DNA of 64,000 nt from Chryseobacterium sp. H1D6B (GTDB taxonomy: Bacteria; Bacteroidota; Bacteroidia; Flavobacteriales; Weeksellaceae): NCBI RefSeq assembly GCF_029892445.1, contig NZ_JARXVJ010000001.1, forward strand, positions 1,178,001 through 1,242,000. The letters run 5' to 3'. The notes under the pieces are model-generated. The model was not told where the DNA came from, ran no database searches, and saw only the letters and a program-made list of their open reading frames with translations. The number at the start of each line of letters is the position of its first letter. Positions within the stretch are counted from its first letter, which is position 1. Positions 49,914 to 57,646 of this stretch are shown here, piece by piece. Made by a program: the position numbers and the translations under genes.

Positions 49914-50666
49914 ATGTTAAAAAAGTTTTTTACAGCGGTAGGAGAATATATCATCCTGCTTGGTAAATCCATACAGAAACCTCAGAAGATGAGGGTATTC
50001 TGGAAGCTGTTCATGAGAGAAATAAATGATTTAGGAGTCAATTCATTCGGATTGGTTATATTCACATCCATATTCGTTGGGGCGGTAGTTGCTATTCAGA
50101 TGTTCAACAATTTTGATGCTTCTTCATTTCCTATTCCCCCTTCATTTGTAGGATACGCAACTAAAGCTGTACTAGTTTTAGAGTTTGCACCTACTATTAT
50201 AAGCTTAATTTTAGCTGGTAAAGTAGGTTCCTATATTGCTTCCAGTATTGGAACAATGAGAGTTTCTGAACAGATTGATGCCCTTGATATTATGGGGGTA
50301 AACTCTCCAAACTTCTTGATCCTTCCAAAAATACTCGCCTGTATGATCTTCAATCCATTACTTATTGCTATAAGTATTGTATTTGGTATCGCGGGAGGCT
50401 ATATTGCAGGTATCTTAACTGGAAATTGGACAGAAGCAGACTATATAACTGGTATACAAATGTATATGCCTAATCTATTTGTTTACTATGCCTTTATAAA
50501 AACCACCGTTTTTGCTTTTGTAATAGCAACAGTACCTTCCTATTTCGGATATTTTGTGAAAGGAGGTTCATTAGAAGTAGGTAGAGCCAGTACGCAGGCA
50601 GTAGTTTGGACAATGGTTTTTATTATCATTTCTGAACTTATTTTAACCCAATTAATATTAAGCTGA
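49914..50666 (+). CDS. mlaE: MlaE-type ABC transporter permease
   Basis: The 250-residue protein has about six membrane segments and the MlaE signatures APTIISLILAGKVGSYIASSIGTMRVSEQIDALDIMG. It forms the membrane part of a phospholipid transporter. Its stop overlaps the start of the ATPase gene by one base (TGATG). Confidence 0.95.
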   Translation: MLKKFFTAVGEYIILLGKSIQKPQKMRVFWKLFMREINDLGVNSFGLVIFTSIFVGAVVAIQMFNNFDASSFPIPPSFVGYATKAVLVLEFAPTIISLILAGKVGSYIASSIGTMRVSEQIDALDIMGVNSPNFLILPKILACMIFNPLLIAISIVFGIAGGYIAGILTGNWTEADYITGIQMYMPNLFVYYAFIKTTVFAFVIATVPSYFGYFVKGGSLEVGRASTQAVVWTMVFIIISELILTQLILS

Positions 50667-51481
50667 TGATTGAGGTAAAAGATCTTAAAAAGAGTTTTGA
50701 TGATGTTGAAGTACTTAAAGGAATTTCAACTACTTTCGAAAAGGGAAAAGTAAACTTAATTATTGGACAAAGTGGTTCAGGAAAAACAGTTTTCCTCAAA
50801 AGTTTATTAAATGTTTATCAGCCTTCATCAGGAGAAATACTTTTTGACGGCAGGGATATCAATGTGATGAACAGAGAACAAAAGCAACATCTGCGCTCTG
50901 AAATCGGAACGCTATTCCAAGGAAGTGCATTGTTTGACTCTTTAACAGTAGAAGAGAATATTATGTTTCCGCTGGATATGTTCACCAACCTTACTTTTAG
51001 AGAAAAGAAAAGAAGGGTTTTTGAAGTAATCGGCAGAGTACATTTAGATAAGGCCAATAGAAAATATCCTTCTGAAATATCTGGAGGTATGCAGAAAAGG
51101 GTAGCAATAGCAAGAGCAATTGTAAACCATCCTAAGTATCTTTTTTGTGACGAGCCCAATTCCGGGCTGGATCCCTATACTTCAAATGTAATTGATGATT
51201 TATTGCTTGAAATTACAAAGGAATACAATACAACCACAATCATCAACACCCACGATATGAACTCTGTAATGACGATAGGTGAAAAAATCATTTATCTAAG
51301 ACTCGGTATTAAGGAATGGGAAGGGAACAAAGACATTCTGATTACTGCAGGCAATAAAAATCTTATTGACTTCGTTTATTCGTCAGAGCTGTTTAAAGAA
51401 CTAAGAGAGTATTTACTCGAAACTCATAAAACAATTGAAAATACAATAACAAAAATTGACGATAATGAAACAGGTATTTAG
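50666..51481 (+). CDS. mlaF: MlaF-type ABC transporter ATP-binding protein
   Basis: The 271-residue ATPase has Walker A IIGQSGSGKTVFLKS, the Q-loop LFQGSALFDSLTV, the signature SGGMQKRVAIARAI and Walker B YLFCDEPNSGLDP. It drives the MlaE permease. The C-terminal 60 residues extend beyond the usual core. The following barrel-protein gene begins inside its last codons. Confidence 0.95.
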   Translation: MIEVKDLKKSFDDVEVLKGISTTFEKGKVNLIIGQSGSGKTVFLKSLLNVYQPSSGEILFDGRDINVMNREQKQHLRSEIGTLFQGSALFDSLTVEENIMFPLDMFTNLTFREKKRRVFEVIGRVHLDKANRKYPSEISGGMQKRVAIARAIVNHPKYLFCDEPNSGLDPYTSNVIDDLLLEITKEYNTTTIINTHDMNSVMTIGEKIIYLRLGIKEWEGNKDILITAGNKNLIDFVYSSELFKELREYLLETHKTIENTITKIDDNETGI

Positions 51482-52082
51482 TATAGCGTTAATAGGATTT
51501 TCCATGCTTGCTTCTGCGCAGATCTCACTTGCGGCAAAAGCCAATTTATTATTCCCAACAGGATCTCCTTCTTGGAAAAACATAACTAATACTGCTAGTG
51601 CAGCTATAGATAACACTGGAAAAAACAATGTAGGTTTCAATGCAGGTCTTTCACTGAAGGTATCATTACCAATGTCATTTTATGTAATGCCGGAAGTCTA
51701 TTACACTACTTTTAAAAATGAGTTTACAGATCCTGTATCCAATACAAGTTTTGATGTTAAAAGTAACCGTATAGATGTACCTTTATTACTAGGCCACAAT
51801 GTTTTAGGAAATATGCTCAGCGTTTTTGTAGGGCCTGTTGCTACTTATAACTTAAGCAAAGAAGACACCTTTAACGATTTTAAAGAAAATGCAAGAGACA
51901 ATTTCACCGTCGGCTATCAATTCGGAGCACAAGTGGAGATTAAGAAGCTGATCATCAATGCAAAATACGAAGGTGCATTCAGCAAGGATGAAAGAAATTT
52001 CATCAATAAGGTATCAGGAGAAGAAATCAGGTATGATAACCGCCCGAACTTATTCATGGTAGGTTTAGGATATAAATTCTAA
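51465..52082 (+). CDS. Porin-like outer membrane beta-barrel protein (PorT/OmpW-like fold)
   Basis: The 205-residue protein has a signal peptide (about 1-19, ending LASAQ) and an eight-strand-type barrel pattern that ends with the Phe-terminated strand FMVGLGYKF. The ATG at 51465 overlaps the mlaF end by 17 bases; an upstream TTG at 51456 is less likely. Gene order suggests co-expression with mlaEF, and it could be an outer membrane element of that system, but that is inference. Confidence 0.88.
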   Translation: MKQVFSIALIGFSMLASAQISLAAKANLLFPTGSPSWKNITNTASAAIDNTGKNNVGFNAGLSLKVSLPMSFYVMPEVYYTTFKNEFTDPVSNTSFDVKSNRIDVPLLLGHNVLGNMLSVFVGPVATYNLSKEDTFNDFKENARDNFTVGYQFGAQVEIKKLIINAKYEGAFSKDERNFINKVSGEEIRYDNRPNLFMVGLGYKF

Positions 52083-52107
52083 TTGAAAAGAAAATAACAA
52101 CTTTATA

Positions 52108-52140
52108 GAGTCCTCAAATTTAAATTTGAGGACTCTTATT
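52108..52140. terminator. Perfect 28-base palindrome, bidirectional terminator
   Basis: GAGTCCTCAAATTT pairs exactly with AAATTTGAGGACTC. It also contains the final codons and stop codon of the minus-strand gene that ends at 52120. Confidence 0.8.
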
Positions 52141-52431
52141 TTGATTTTGAAATTCTGCCTGACGTTTTGCCAACTCAGCAGCCTGTTTTTCCAGTTCTTC
52201 TTTTTCTTTTTGAAGCTGTTTAAATTCTCTTCTTTTCTGTTCTTCTTTCACAGCGCTTCCTTTGCTTACATATCCTACCATACCTCCTATGATAAGTCCG
52301 ATTCCAATGCCGCCCATGATTCCCATAACATGAGAAAGTTTAATCTGTTCAACAGCAAAGTCGGTCGTCAGATAAAAAAGTAAAGCTGATACAGCTAAAA
52401 GGATAAGTCCGGTAATTGATATACTCTTCAT
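52120..52431 (-). CDS. Small membrane protein with coiled coil
   Basis: The 103-residue protein has two N-terminal membrane helices (about 5-22 and 34-54) with a glycine-rich second helix (GIMGGIGIGLIIGGMVG). A highly charged coiled coil follows (about 62-98, rich in Lys, Glu and Gln). I recognise no family. Its last codons lie in the palindromic terminator. Confidence 0.8.
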   Translation of the reverse strand: MKSISITGLILLAVSALLFYLTTDFAVEQIKLSHVMGIMGGIGIGLIIGGMVGYVSKGSAVKEEQKRREFKQLQKEKEELEKQAAELAKRQAEFQNQNKSPQI

Positions 52432-52521
52432 AATATTGTGTTTTAGTGAGTTTAAAAAAAAGCCTCTATCAAATTTACTAAAAATTTATAAAGGCTCTCA
52501 AGATTAAAAATTCTATTTCTT

Positions 52522-53328
52522 TTATATTTTTCCTCCAGCAGCTTTATAATATTCTAAAGCCTGCGGTAAATTTTTCTGAATATCTGAAATTCTTGTTTCA
52601 GGATTCGGGTGGGTAGATAAAAACTGAGGCTGTTTGTTTCCTGTAGAAGAGGCCTCCATTCTATTCCAGAAAGGAATTGCCTCTCTTGGATCATATCCGG
52701 CCATAGACATTAAGTATAACCCCATTTTATCTGCTTCAGACTCTTGATTTCTGCCATATTTCAGCAAAGCAACCTGTGATCCTATTGGGTAAGCTTTCTC
52801 GAAAATACCTGCTAATTGTGCGTTAGATATTGTACTTCCTAAAATACTTCCTCCGTACTGAGCAACCATCGCCTGAGAAATTCTTTCATTTCCGTGTCCT
52901 GCCAGCGCGTGAGAAACTTCATGTCCCATCACCACTGCAAGCCCGTTGTCATTTTTAGTTACGGGCAGTATTCCGCTATATACAGCTACTTTACCGCCGG
53001 GCATACACCAAGCATTCAGCTCATTGCTCTGTAAAAGATTAAACTCCCAATTATAGCTGGCAAGATCAGCAGATCTTCCTATACTTTGATAGTATTTTTC
53101 TGCTGCACTCTTTATTCTATTTCCTACACTTACGACTCTTTTAGCATCCGCAGTTCCTGTAATTACTTTTGAACTGGACAATGTCGTTTTGTATTCCTGA
53201 GCAGACATTGTTAATATTTCTGAATTATTTGCTATCTGCAAAGAAGACCTCCCTGTAATAGGGTTTGTAGTACAAGCGGCTACTGACAGTGCAGCGGCTC
53301 CTATTGCTAATACATGTGTTATTTTCAT
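52522..53328 (-). CDS. M48 family metallopeptidase lipoprotein
   Basis: The 268-residue protein begins at the ATG at 53328 with a lipoprotein signal (C19 in LSVAAC). The zinc motif HEVSH is at 136-140. QESEADKMGLYLMSMAGYDP provides the third zinc ligand. It resembles the LoiP/BepA-type periplasmic proteases that monitor outer membrane assembly. The frame opens 25 codons earlier at 53403, but that would block the lipoprotein signal. Confidence 0.94.
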   Translation of the reverse strand: MKITHVLAIGAAALSVAACTTNPITGRSSLQIANNSEILTMSAQEYKTTLSSSKVITGTADAKRVVSVGNRIKSAAEKYYQSIGRSADLASYNWEFNLLQSNELNAWCMPGGKVAVYSGILPVTKNDNGLAVVMGHEVSHALAGHGNERISQAMVAQYGGSILGSTISNAQLAGIFEKAYPIGSQVALLKYGRNQESEADKMGLYLMSMAGYDPREAIPFWNRMEASSTGNKQPQFLSTHPNPETRISDIQKNLPQALEYYKAAGGKI

Positions 53329-53435
53329 AGTTTCGAGTGTTATTAATTCAACCTTAACAATTTCTATTCCAAAATAATTTATAAAGAGTACCTTAGCATA
53401 CATTTTGCTATTTAAATTTAGTAATTATAAACGTC

Positions 53436-53966
53436 ATGAAAAAGTATATTTTATTAGTATTTATTTTTGGATTCACATTTTTCTTTCAAAGCTGTGCCTC
53501 CCAAAATACAGGAGACCCTAAATCTACGGATGCACTGGTGAATTCACAGGAATTTACTTTTTTTGCCCAAAAAGCCAATCCTACAAACTACGATGTTATT
53601 AATGTAATGAATTCTATGCCCAATTCTACTTCTACAAGAATGCTGAATCTAGATGGGAATTATACTATTGAATTAAAAAACAAAACTTTAGAGGTTGTTT
53701 TACCTTATTTTGGAAGAATGTATACTCCAAATTATGGAGGAGATAACAGCTACAGATTTACATCCAAAGACTACTCGGTGAATAAATCACAAAACAAAAA
53801 AGGAAACTGGATTATAAGAATTAAACCTAATGATGTAAAAAGCATTGACGAAATTATCATTGAAGTCTTTAAAAGCGGCAAGGCATTTACTTCTATGAAG
53901 AGCAATGACAGACAGCCTATATCTTATGACGGATATATTTCTAAAAATACAGAAGATAAACCTTAA
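53436..53966 (+). CDS. DUF4251 lipoprotein
   Basis: The 176-residue protein has a lipoprotein signal (C20 in FFQSC) and a DUF4251 domain with SQEFTFFAQKANPT, YTIELKNKTLEVVLPYFGRMYTPNY and QPISYDGYI. Function is unknown; these proteins are widespread in Bacteroidota. Its end overlaps the convergent meaB gene by 4 bases. Confidence 0.9.
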   Translation: MKKYILLVFIFGFTFFFQSCASQNTGDPKSTDALVNSQEFTFFAQKANPTNYDVINVMNSMPNSTSTRMLNLDGNYTIELKNKTLEVVLPYFGRMYTPNYGGDNSYRFTSKDYSVNKSQNKKGNWIIRIKPNDVKSIDEIIIEVFKSGKAFTSMKSNDRQPISYDGYISKNTEDKP

Positions 53967-54952
53967 TCCTCTTTTTTATTAAGGAATTTTTCTACAAATA
54001 ATTTTGCTTCGGTACTTGGATTAGAAACCATTGCTGAAGCATTTTTTTTATGCTGAAGATAAGCTTCTTCTACGGAATCATTTCTTTTCATCATCGCCAG
54101 AATATATTCTTGAACCCAGTATTCAAAACGCTTTTCTGCCTGGTGTGTTCTGACTCCCTCGAAGCGCCCTGTTTTCTTTTTTAAAGTAATAAATTCATCA
54201 ATCCTGCTGTAAACCTCATTCAGACCTTCATTATATAAAGCAGAGCCCAGCAGCACGGGAACCTTCCAGTCTTTTTCCTTTGGCGGAATAAAATCTAATG
54301 CACGCTTTAATTCCAATCTGGTGCTTTTTGCTTTCAAAAAATTGTCTTTATCCACTTTATTAATGAAAACAACATCCACCATTTCCATGATCCCCCGTTT
54401 TATACCCTGCAGTTCATCACCGCCTCCAATAATTTTCAGAAATAAAAATATATCTGTTATATCTGCTACTAAAACTTCTGACTGCCCTACTCCAACAGTT
54501 TCTATAAGAATATAGTCATAGCCTGCCGCTTCACAGATCATCATTGTTTCAAAAGTGGTATTGGCAACTCCCCCCAGAAATCCTGAACTAGGGGAGGGAC
54601 GGATAAAAGCATTTTCTTCTTTAGCCAGTTCTTCCATACGGGTTTTATCCCCTAAAATACTTCCTTTATTAATGGCAGAACTTGGATCGATAGCCAGAAC
54701 AGCTACTTTTTTGTCGTTAGAGATCACTAATCTTCCAAAATTCTCTATAAAAGTAGATTTCCCTGCACCTGGAACACCCGTAATTCCCACTCTTATTGAT
54801 TTTCCTGTGAGAGGCATTATTGCTTTTAATAAATCTTCTGCCTGAAGGCGGTGTTCTGCCTTTTTGCTTTCAACTAAAGTAATAGCTTTTCCGATCAGGC
54901 GTTTGTTTCCTGACTGTATTCCTTCTATTAAATCTTCTGTAGAAAATTTCAT
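53963..54952 (-). CDS. meaB: Methylmalonyl-CoA mutase chaperone GTPase MeaB
   Basis: The 329-residue G3E-family GTPase loads and protects the B12 cofactor of methylmalonyl-CoA mutase. Walker A is GVTGVPGAGKSTFIE. VLAIDPSSAINKGSILGDKTRMEEL and the IETVGVGQSE motif also fit. The ATG at 54952 is chosen over 54991 because the former begins the usual KFSTEDLIEGIQSG segment. The mutase itself is at 61511-63634. Confidence 0.96.
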   Translation of the reverse strand: MKFSTEDLIEGIQSGNKRLIGKAITLVESKKAEHRLQAEDLLKAIMPLTGKSIRVGITGVPGAGKSTFIENFGRLVISNDKKVAVLAIDPSSAINKGSILGDKTRMEELAKEENAFIRPSPSSGFLGGVANTTFETMMICEAAGYDYILIETVGVGQSEVLVADITDIFLFLKIIGGGDELQGIKRGIMEMVDVVFINKVDKDNFLKAKSTRLELKRALDFIPPKEKDWKVPVLLGSALYNEGLNEVYSRIDEFITLKKKTGRFEGVRTHQAEKRFEYWVQEYILAMMKRNDSVEEAYLQHKKNASAMVSNPSTEAKLFVEKFLNKKED

Positions 54953-54957
54953 TGATT

Positions 54958-54965
54958 CAAAAATA
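54958..54965 (-). promoter_or_regulatory. Candidate -7 element for meaB
   Basis: TATTTTTG on the minus strand lies five bases before the ATG at 54952, like the element before the sensor kinase. A -33 box is not clear. Confidence 0.35.
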
Positions 54966-55092
54966 TAAAAATAACTCTCAAACTCCCGCACAACAAAGCG
55001 TTAATTTTATTTCTTCTAAATTAAAACTACAAACTACTCAATCAACTGCTTCCGGAAATCATTACATTTGTTTTCAATCAACTTTTAAACAT

Positions 55093-55378
55093 ATGAAAAA
55101 TAATCGCTGTATCATCAATTACTGCCTTATTATTAGCATCTTGTACACCTAAAACATCTGTGGTTACAGGACCTGTAAATATTTCTTCTGAAAAATTAGC
55201 TCAAGGGAAAACAATTTTCGAAAATTCATGCGGAAGATGCCATGACCTGCCTGAGCCTACAAAGCACACTTCTGTACAATGGGTAGGAATTATGAATGCC
55301 ATGGCTCCAAAAGCAAAATTGAATGATGAACAGCACCAGATGGTTTATGATTATATCGTTTCTGTGAAAAAGCAGTAA
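55093..55378 (+). pseudogene. Lipoprotein cytochrome c, frameshifted at its start
   Basis: Read in the frame of the downstream CxxCH motif, the sequence gives a lipoprotein signal (K-I-I-A-V-S-S-I-T-A-L-L-L-A-S-C) and a single-heme cytochrome c with CGRCH. The frame is closed by TGA at 55094-55096. The only ATG, at 55093, is in the next frame and leads to just 19 residues. Removing one A from the A5 run at 55096-55100 would join that ATG to the signal peptide. The following gene is a close paralogue (for example HQMVYDYxxSV in both). Either a real mutation, a phase-variable site or a sequencing error. An alternative GTG at 55160 would lack the signal. Confidence 0.8.
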
Positions 55379-55408
55379 CAACACCAATATCCACCAAAAA
55401 ATATCATT

Positions 55409-55696
55409 ATGAAAAAGTTAATTTTGAGTATTATTTTGGGTTCCGCTTTTCTTGTTTCCTGTGGACCAAAAAGCACCGCTGTAACTGGACCAAAGTATAC
55501 AGCATCTGAACAGCTTGCTCAGGGGAAAACCGTTTTTGAAAATTCGTGTACCAAGTGTCACAAACTGCCGGATCCGGCGAAACACGATGATCAGGGATGG
55601 ATAAAAACCTTAAGCAGAATGGCTCCAAGAGCTAAATTAACCGATGACCAGCATCAAATGGTTTATGATTATTTAATTTCTGTCAATAAAAAATAA
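55409..55696 (+). CDS. Small lipoprotein cytochrome c
   Basis: The 95-residue protein has a lipoprotein signal (C18 in FLVSC) and one heme c site at 47-51 (CTKCH). The likely distal Met lies in SRMAPRAKL. It is a tandem paralogue of the frameshifted gene upstream. It would be a membrane-tethered electron carrier in the periplasm. Partner unknown. Confidence 0.9.
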   Translation: MKKLILSIILGSAFLVSCGPKSTAVTGPKYTASEQLAQGKTVFENSCTKCHKLPDPAKHDDQGWIKTLSRMAPRAKLTDDQHQMVYDYLISVNKK

Positions 55697-55723
55697 GCTT
55701 TCAATGAAAGCTTATTTTATTTT
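55692..55723. terminator. Terminator between cytochrome c and the epimerase
   Basis: AATAAGCTTTC and GAAAGCTTATT form an 11-bp stem with an AAT loop. It is T-rich on both sides. The epimerase stop codon lies in the right arm. Confidence 0.8.
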
Positions 55724-56704
55724 AATTCCAAGTCCCGGCTGATGGGATAAAATGATCTTTCCATTTTCTACGAAATTTCCTGATGCATAATCATTGGCAA
55801 TAAGATTTGCGCCATCCAAATCACAGTAATCAGCAAGGCCTGCTAATACACATCCCGCTGAAATTCCCACCGAGGATTCTGTCATACAGCCTATCATTAT
55901 TTTATATTCCAATTCCCTGGCTTTATTTATCATTTTCAAAGCAGGGGTTAATCCGCCGCATTTCAACAACTTTATATTGATACTTTTATAATAAGGGAAA
56001 ATTTCTTCGAGAGAATCTATATTTTGACAGTCTTCATCTGCCATCCAATTAGCAGAAGCTTTTTTATTTAATATTTTGTATTGATGAACCGGTCTCGGTT
56101 GCTCTAAATAAGAAAATTTTTGAATTTCCGGATTTTCCTGAAGCCAGATACAGTCCTCCTCAGTAAAGCTTGCATTGGAATCTAATGCTGTATTTTTATT
56201 TAAATTTAAAAGTTTCTCAACATTATTTTTATTTAATCCCCTGCATTTTACTTTAAAGTGATTCCAGTTACTTTTTTCAATTTTTCTGATCTGGTCTTCA
56301 ATATTTCCCACAGAAATTGTGATCGAACTTTCAACTAAATTTTCAGCAGGGAGAGTGTTGAGTTCAATAAAACTTTTATTTTCAAGTTTTCCAAACAGAT
56401 CCCAATACGCACAGTCTAATGCTGAAAGTAAAAAAGAATGAAGGTTCAATGTCAATAAAAATGTAAAAAATTCTTTTGGATGAATGAGTTTCTGACTTTC
56501 AATTTTTGATTGGACTTCTTTTAATTTTAAAATAAAATCTTGAAGATGTATCTGATAATAATCTATCGCCACACATTCTCCGTATCCTTTAGAGTTTTGA
56601 TGAGAAAGTTCTACCAGCAGTGCTTCTCTCGTGTTATAATTTCCATAAGCAATTGAAAATGTTTCTTTTAATTGAAATTGTTTAAGCTCAAAATTCAGTT
56701 TCAT
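55712..56704 (-). CDS. Dipeptide epimerase (enolase superfamily)
   Basis: The 330-residue protein belongs to the muconate-lactonizing/L-Ala-D/L-Glu epimerase group. It shows the N-terminal FSIAYGNYNTREALLVEL, the K-x-K base in HFKVKCRG, metal ligands in LDSNASFTEED and YLEQPR and DEDCQN, the second base in NIKLLKCGGL, and CMTESSVGISAG near the end. It is thought to interconvert L-Ala-D-Glu and L-Ala-L-Glu for murein peptide recycling. The precise dipeptide is not certain. Confidence 0.92.
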   Translation of the reverse strand: MKLNFELKQFQLKETFSIAYGNYNTREALLVELSHQNSKGYGECVAIDYYQIHLQDFILKLKEVQSKIESQKLIHPKEFFTFLLTLNLHSFLLSALDCAYWDLFGKLENKSFIELNTLPAENLVESSITISVGNIEDQIRKIEKSNWNHFKVKCRGLNKNNVEKLLNLNKNTALDSNASFTEEDCIWLQENPEIQKFSYLEQPRPVHQYKILNKKASANWMADEDCQNIDSLEEIFPYYKSINIKLLKCGGLTPALKMINKARELEYKIMIGCMTESSVGISAGCVLAGLADYCDLDGANLIANDYASGNFVENGKIILSHQPGLGIKIK

Positions 56705-56729
56705 CTATTAAATTTACAAAAAAGGAGAC

Positions 56730-57257
56730 TTATTTTGTCTCCTTCTTTTTTTTAATCGATTTTTTCTTTGGTTTATCAGCATCTATTTTAAGCTTCAAGA
56801 ATTTCTTTCTTTCCTCTAAAAAGTCAATCATTCCTTTATTATAACTGAATTTTTTTGCTTCCTCTAAAGGTTCCAAAGCCTTTTTGTATTCAAACTTGAT
56901 CTCAAACAGCAAAGATTTGTGCATCAATAATCTGGATTTATCGATACCTTTTATCTTTAAAGAATATTCTATCAATTTTTCTGCCTGCTCCAAATCTTCA
57001 TTATCCAAAAGGCATTTAATATAATACTGCGGTGTGTTCAGATTGGTTACGTTATACTGCATGGCTTCCTCGAAATAGAGTTTGGCTTTTTCGTAATCAA
57101 TTAACGTTTCACTGTATATCCTTCCCATCAGACAAAGGCTGTCTGCATCTTCTGGATCGTAGGATAAGGCATAATTCAGAGCTTCTAAACAATCTGGAAG
57201 ACTGTATGGATAATTATCCAAAGCTTCAAAATAATATTTATTTTTAGTTAAGGTCAT
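56730..57257 (-). CDS. TPR-repeat protein
   Basis: The 175-residue protein has about four tetratricopeptide-like repeats, for example ALNYALSYDPEDADSLCLMG and AKLYFEEAMQYNVTNLNTP. The tail is strongly basic (KPKKKSIKKKKETK). No signal or membrane helix is visible. Its start overlaps the upstream small ORF by 14 bases, and the epimerase follows 26 bases downstream. Likely a scaffold; partner unknown. Confidence 0.85.
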   Translation of the reverse strand: MTLTKNKYYFEALDNYPYSLPDCLEALNYALSYDPEDADSLCLMGRIYSETLIDYEKAKLYFEEAMQYNVTNLNTPQYYIKCLLDNEDLEQAEKLIEYSLKIKGIDKSRLLMHKSLLFEIKFEYKKALEPLEEAKKFSYNKGMIDFLEERKKFLKLKIDADKPKKKSIKKKKETK

Positions 57258-57438
57258 TTTTGTAATTTTTTAATTCTTTTTTCAGGACATTTCTTTGTTT
57301 TTTGAAAGATGTGTCCTTATAATTTTTTTTAAAATCTGTCCCCGAAAAGGTACGGATTGAGCTTCCTCTCTGCACCTGCAGGTGGTTATTCCAGGTTTCC
57401 TGCATTTTCTTTTCTAATTCCTGAATGTACAGCCCCAT
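57244..57438 (-). CDS. Small basic protein, possibly real
   Basis: This 64-residue ORF is highly charged and Lys-rich, with GLYIQELEKKMQETWNN at the start and NVLKKELKNYK at the end. No domain is recognised. Translational overlap with the TPR gene and clean spacing from the repeat upstream suggest a gene. I cannot rule out chance. Confidence 0.5.
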   Translation of the reverse strand: MGLYIQELEKKMQETWNNHLQVQRGSSIRTFSGTDFKKNYKDTSFKKQRNVLKKELKNYKNDLN

Positions 57439-57468
57439 TTCTTTTTTATTTTACTTATTTTTAATTTT

Positions 57469-57544
57469 GTCATTTCGAAGGGAACAAAGTATAGTGAGAA
57501 ATCTTTTGAGATTCTTCGCTTCTCTACCTTCCGCTCTGAATGAC
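57469..57544. repeat. Palindromic intergenic repeat (GTCATTTCGA type)
   Basis: The element runs from GTCATTTCGAAGGG to CCGCTCTGAATGAC, with an inner AGAAATCTTTTGAGATTCT pairing. Such GTCATTTCGA...AATGAC elements recur between genes in many Flavobacteriia genomes and look like REP/MITE elements. A degraded relative is at 59161-59203. Confidence 0.7.
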
Positions 57545-57550
57545 AGAGTA

Positions 57551-57645
57551 ATTCCCTAGCCCCGATTGCAGCAATTGTCTGAGCTCATTTTTCTTTTTTG
57601 CAAAAGAAAAATAGCGAGTGCGGAAAGCGGGATCAAGCTCCTTAA
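57551..57645. repeat. Second intergenic repeat with long hairpin
   Basis: A block starting CCCTAGCCCCGATTG and ending GCGGGATCAAGCTCCTT surrounds ATTTTTCTTTT-TTGC-AAAAGAAAAAT, an 11-bp stem with a TTGC loop at 57587-57612. It resembles another repeat family common between genes in this phylum. It abuts the rtcB stop and may serve as its terminator. Confidence 0.6.
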
Positions 57646-57646
57646 C

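Noticed and set aside
54952-55152. Open frame of about 66 codons before the small cytochromes
   Set aside because: Its only ATG (55093) is the out-of-frame start of the frameshifted cytochrome, and the translation has no plausible domain.
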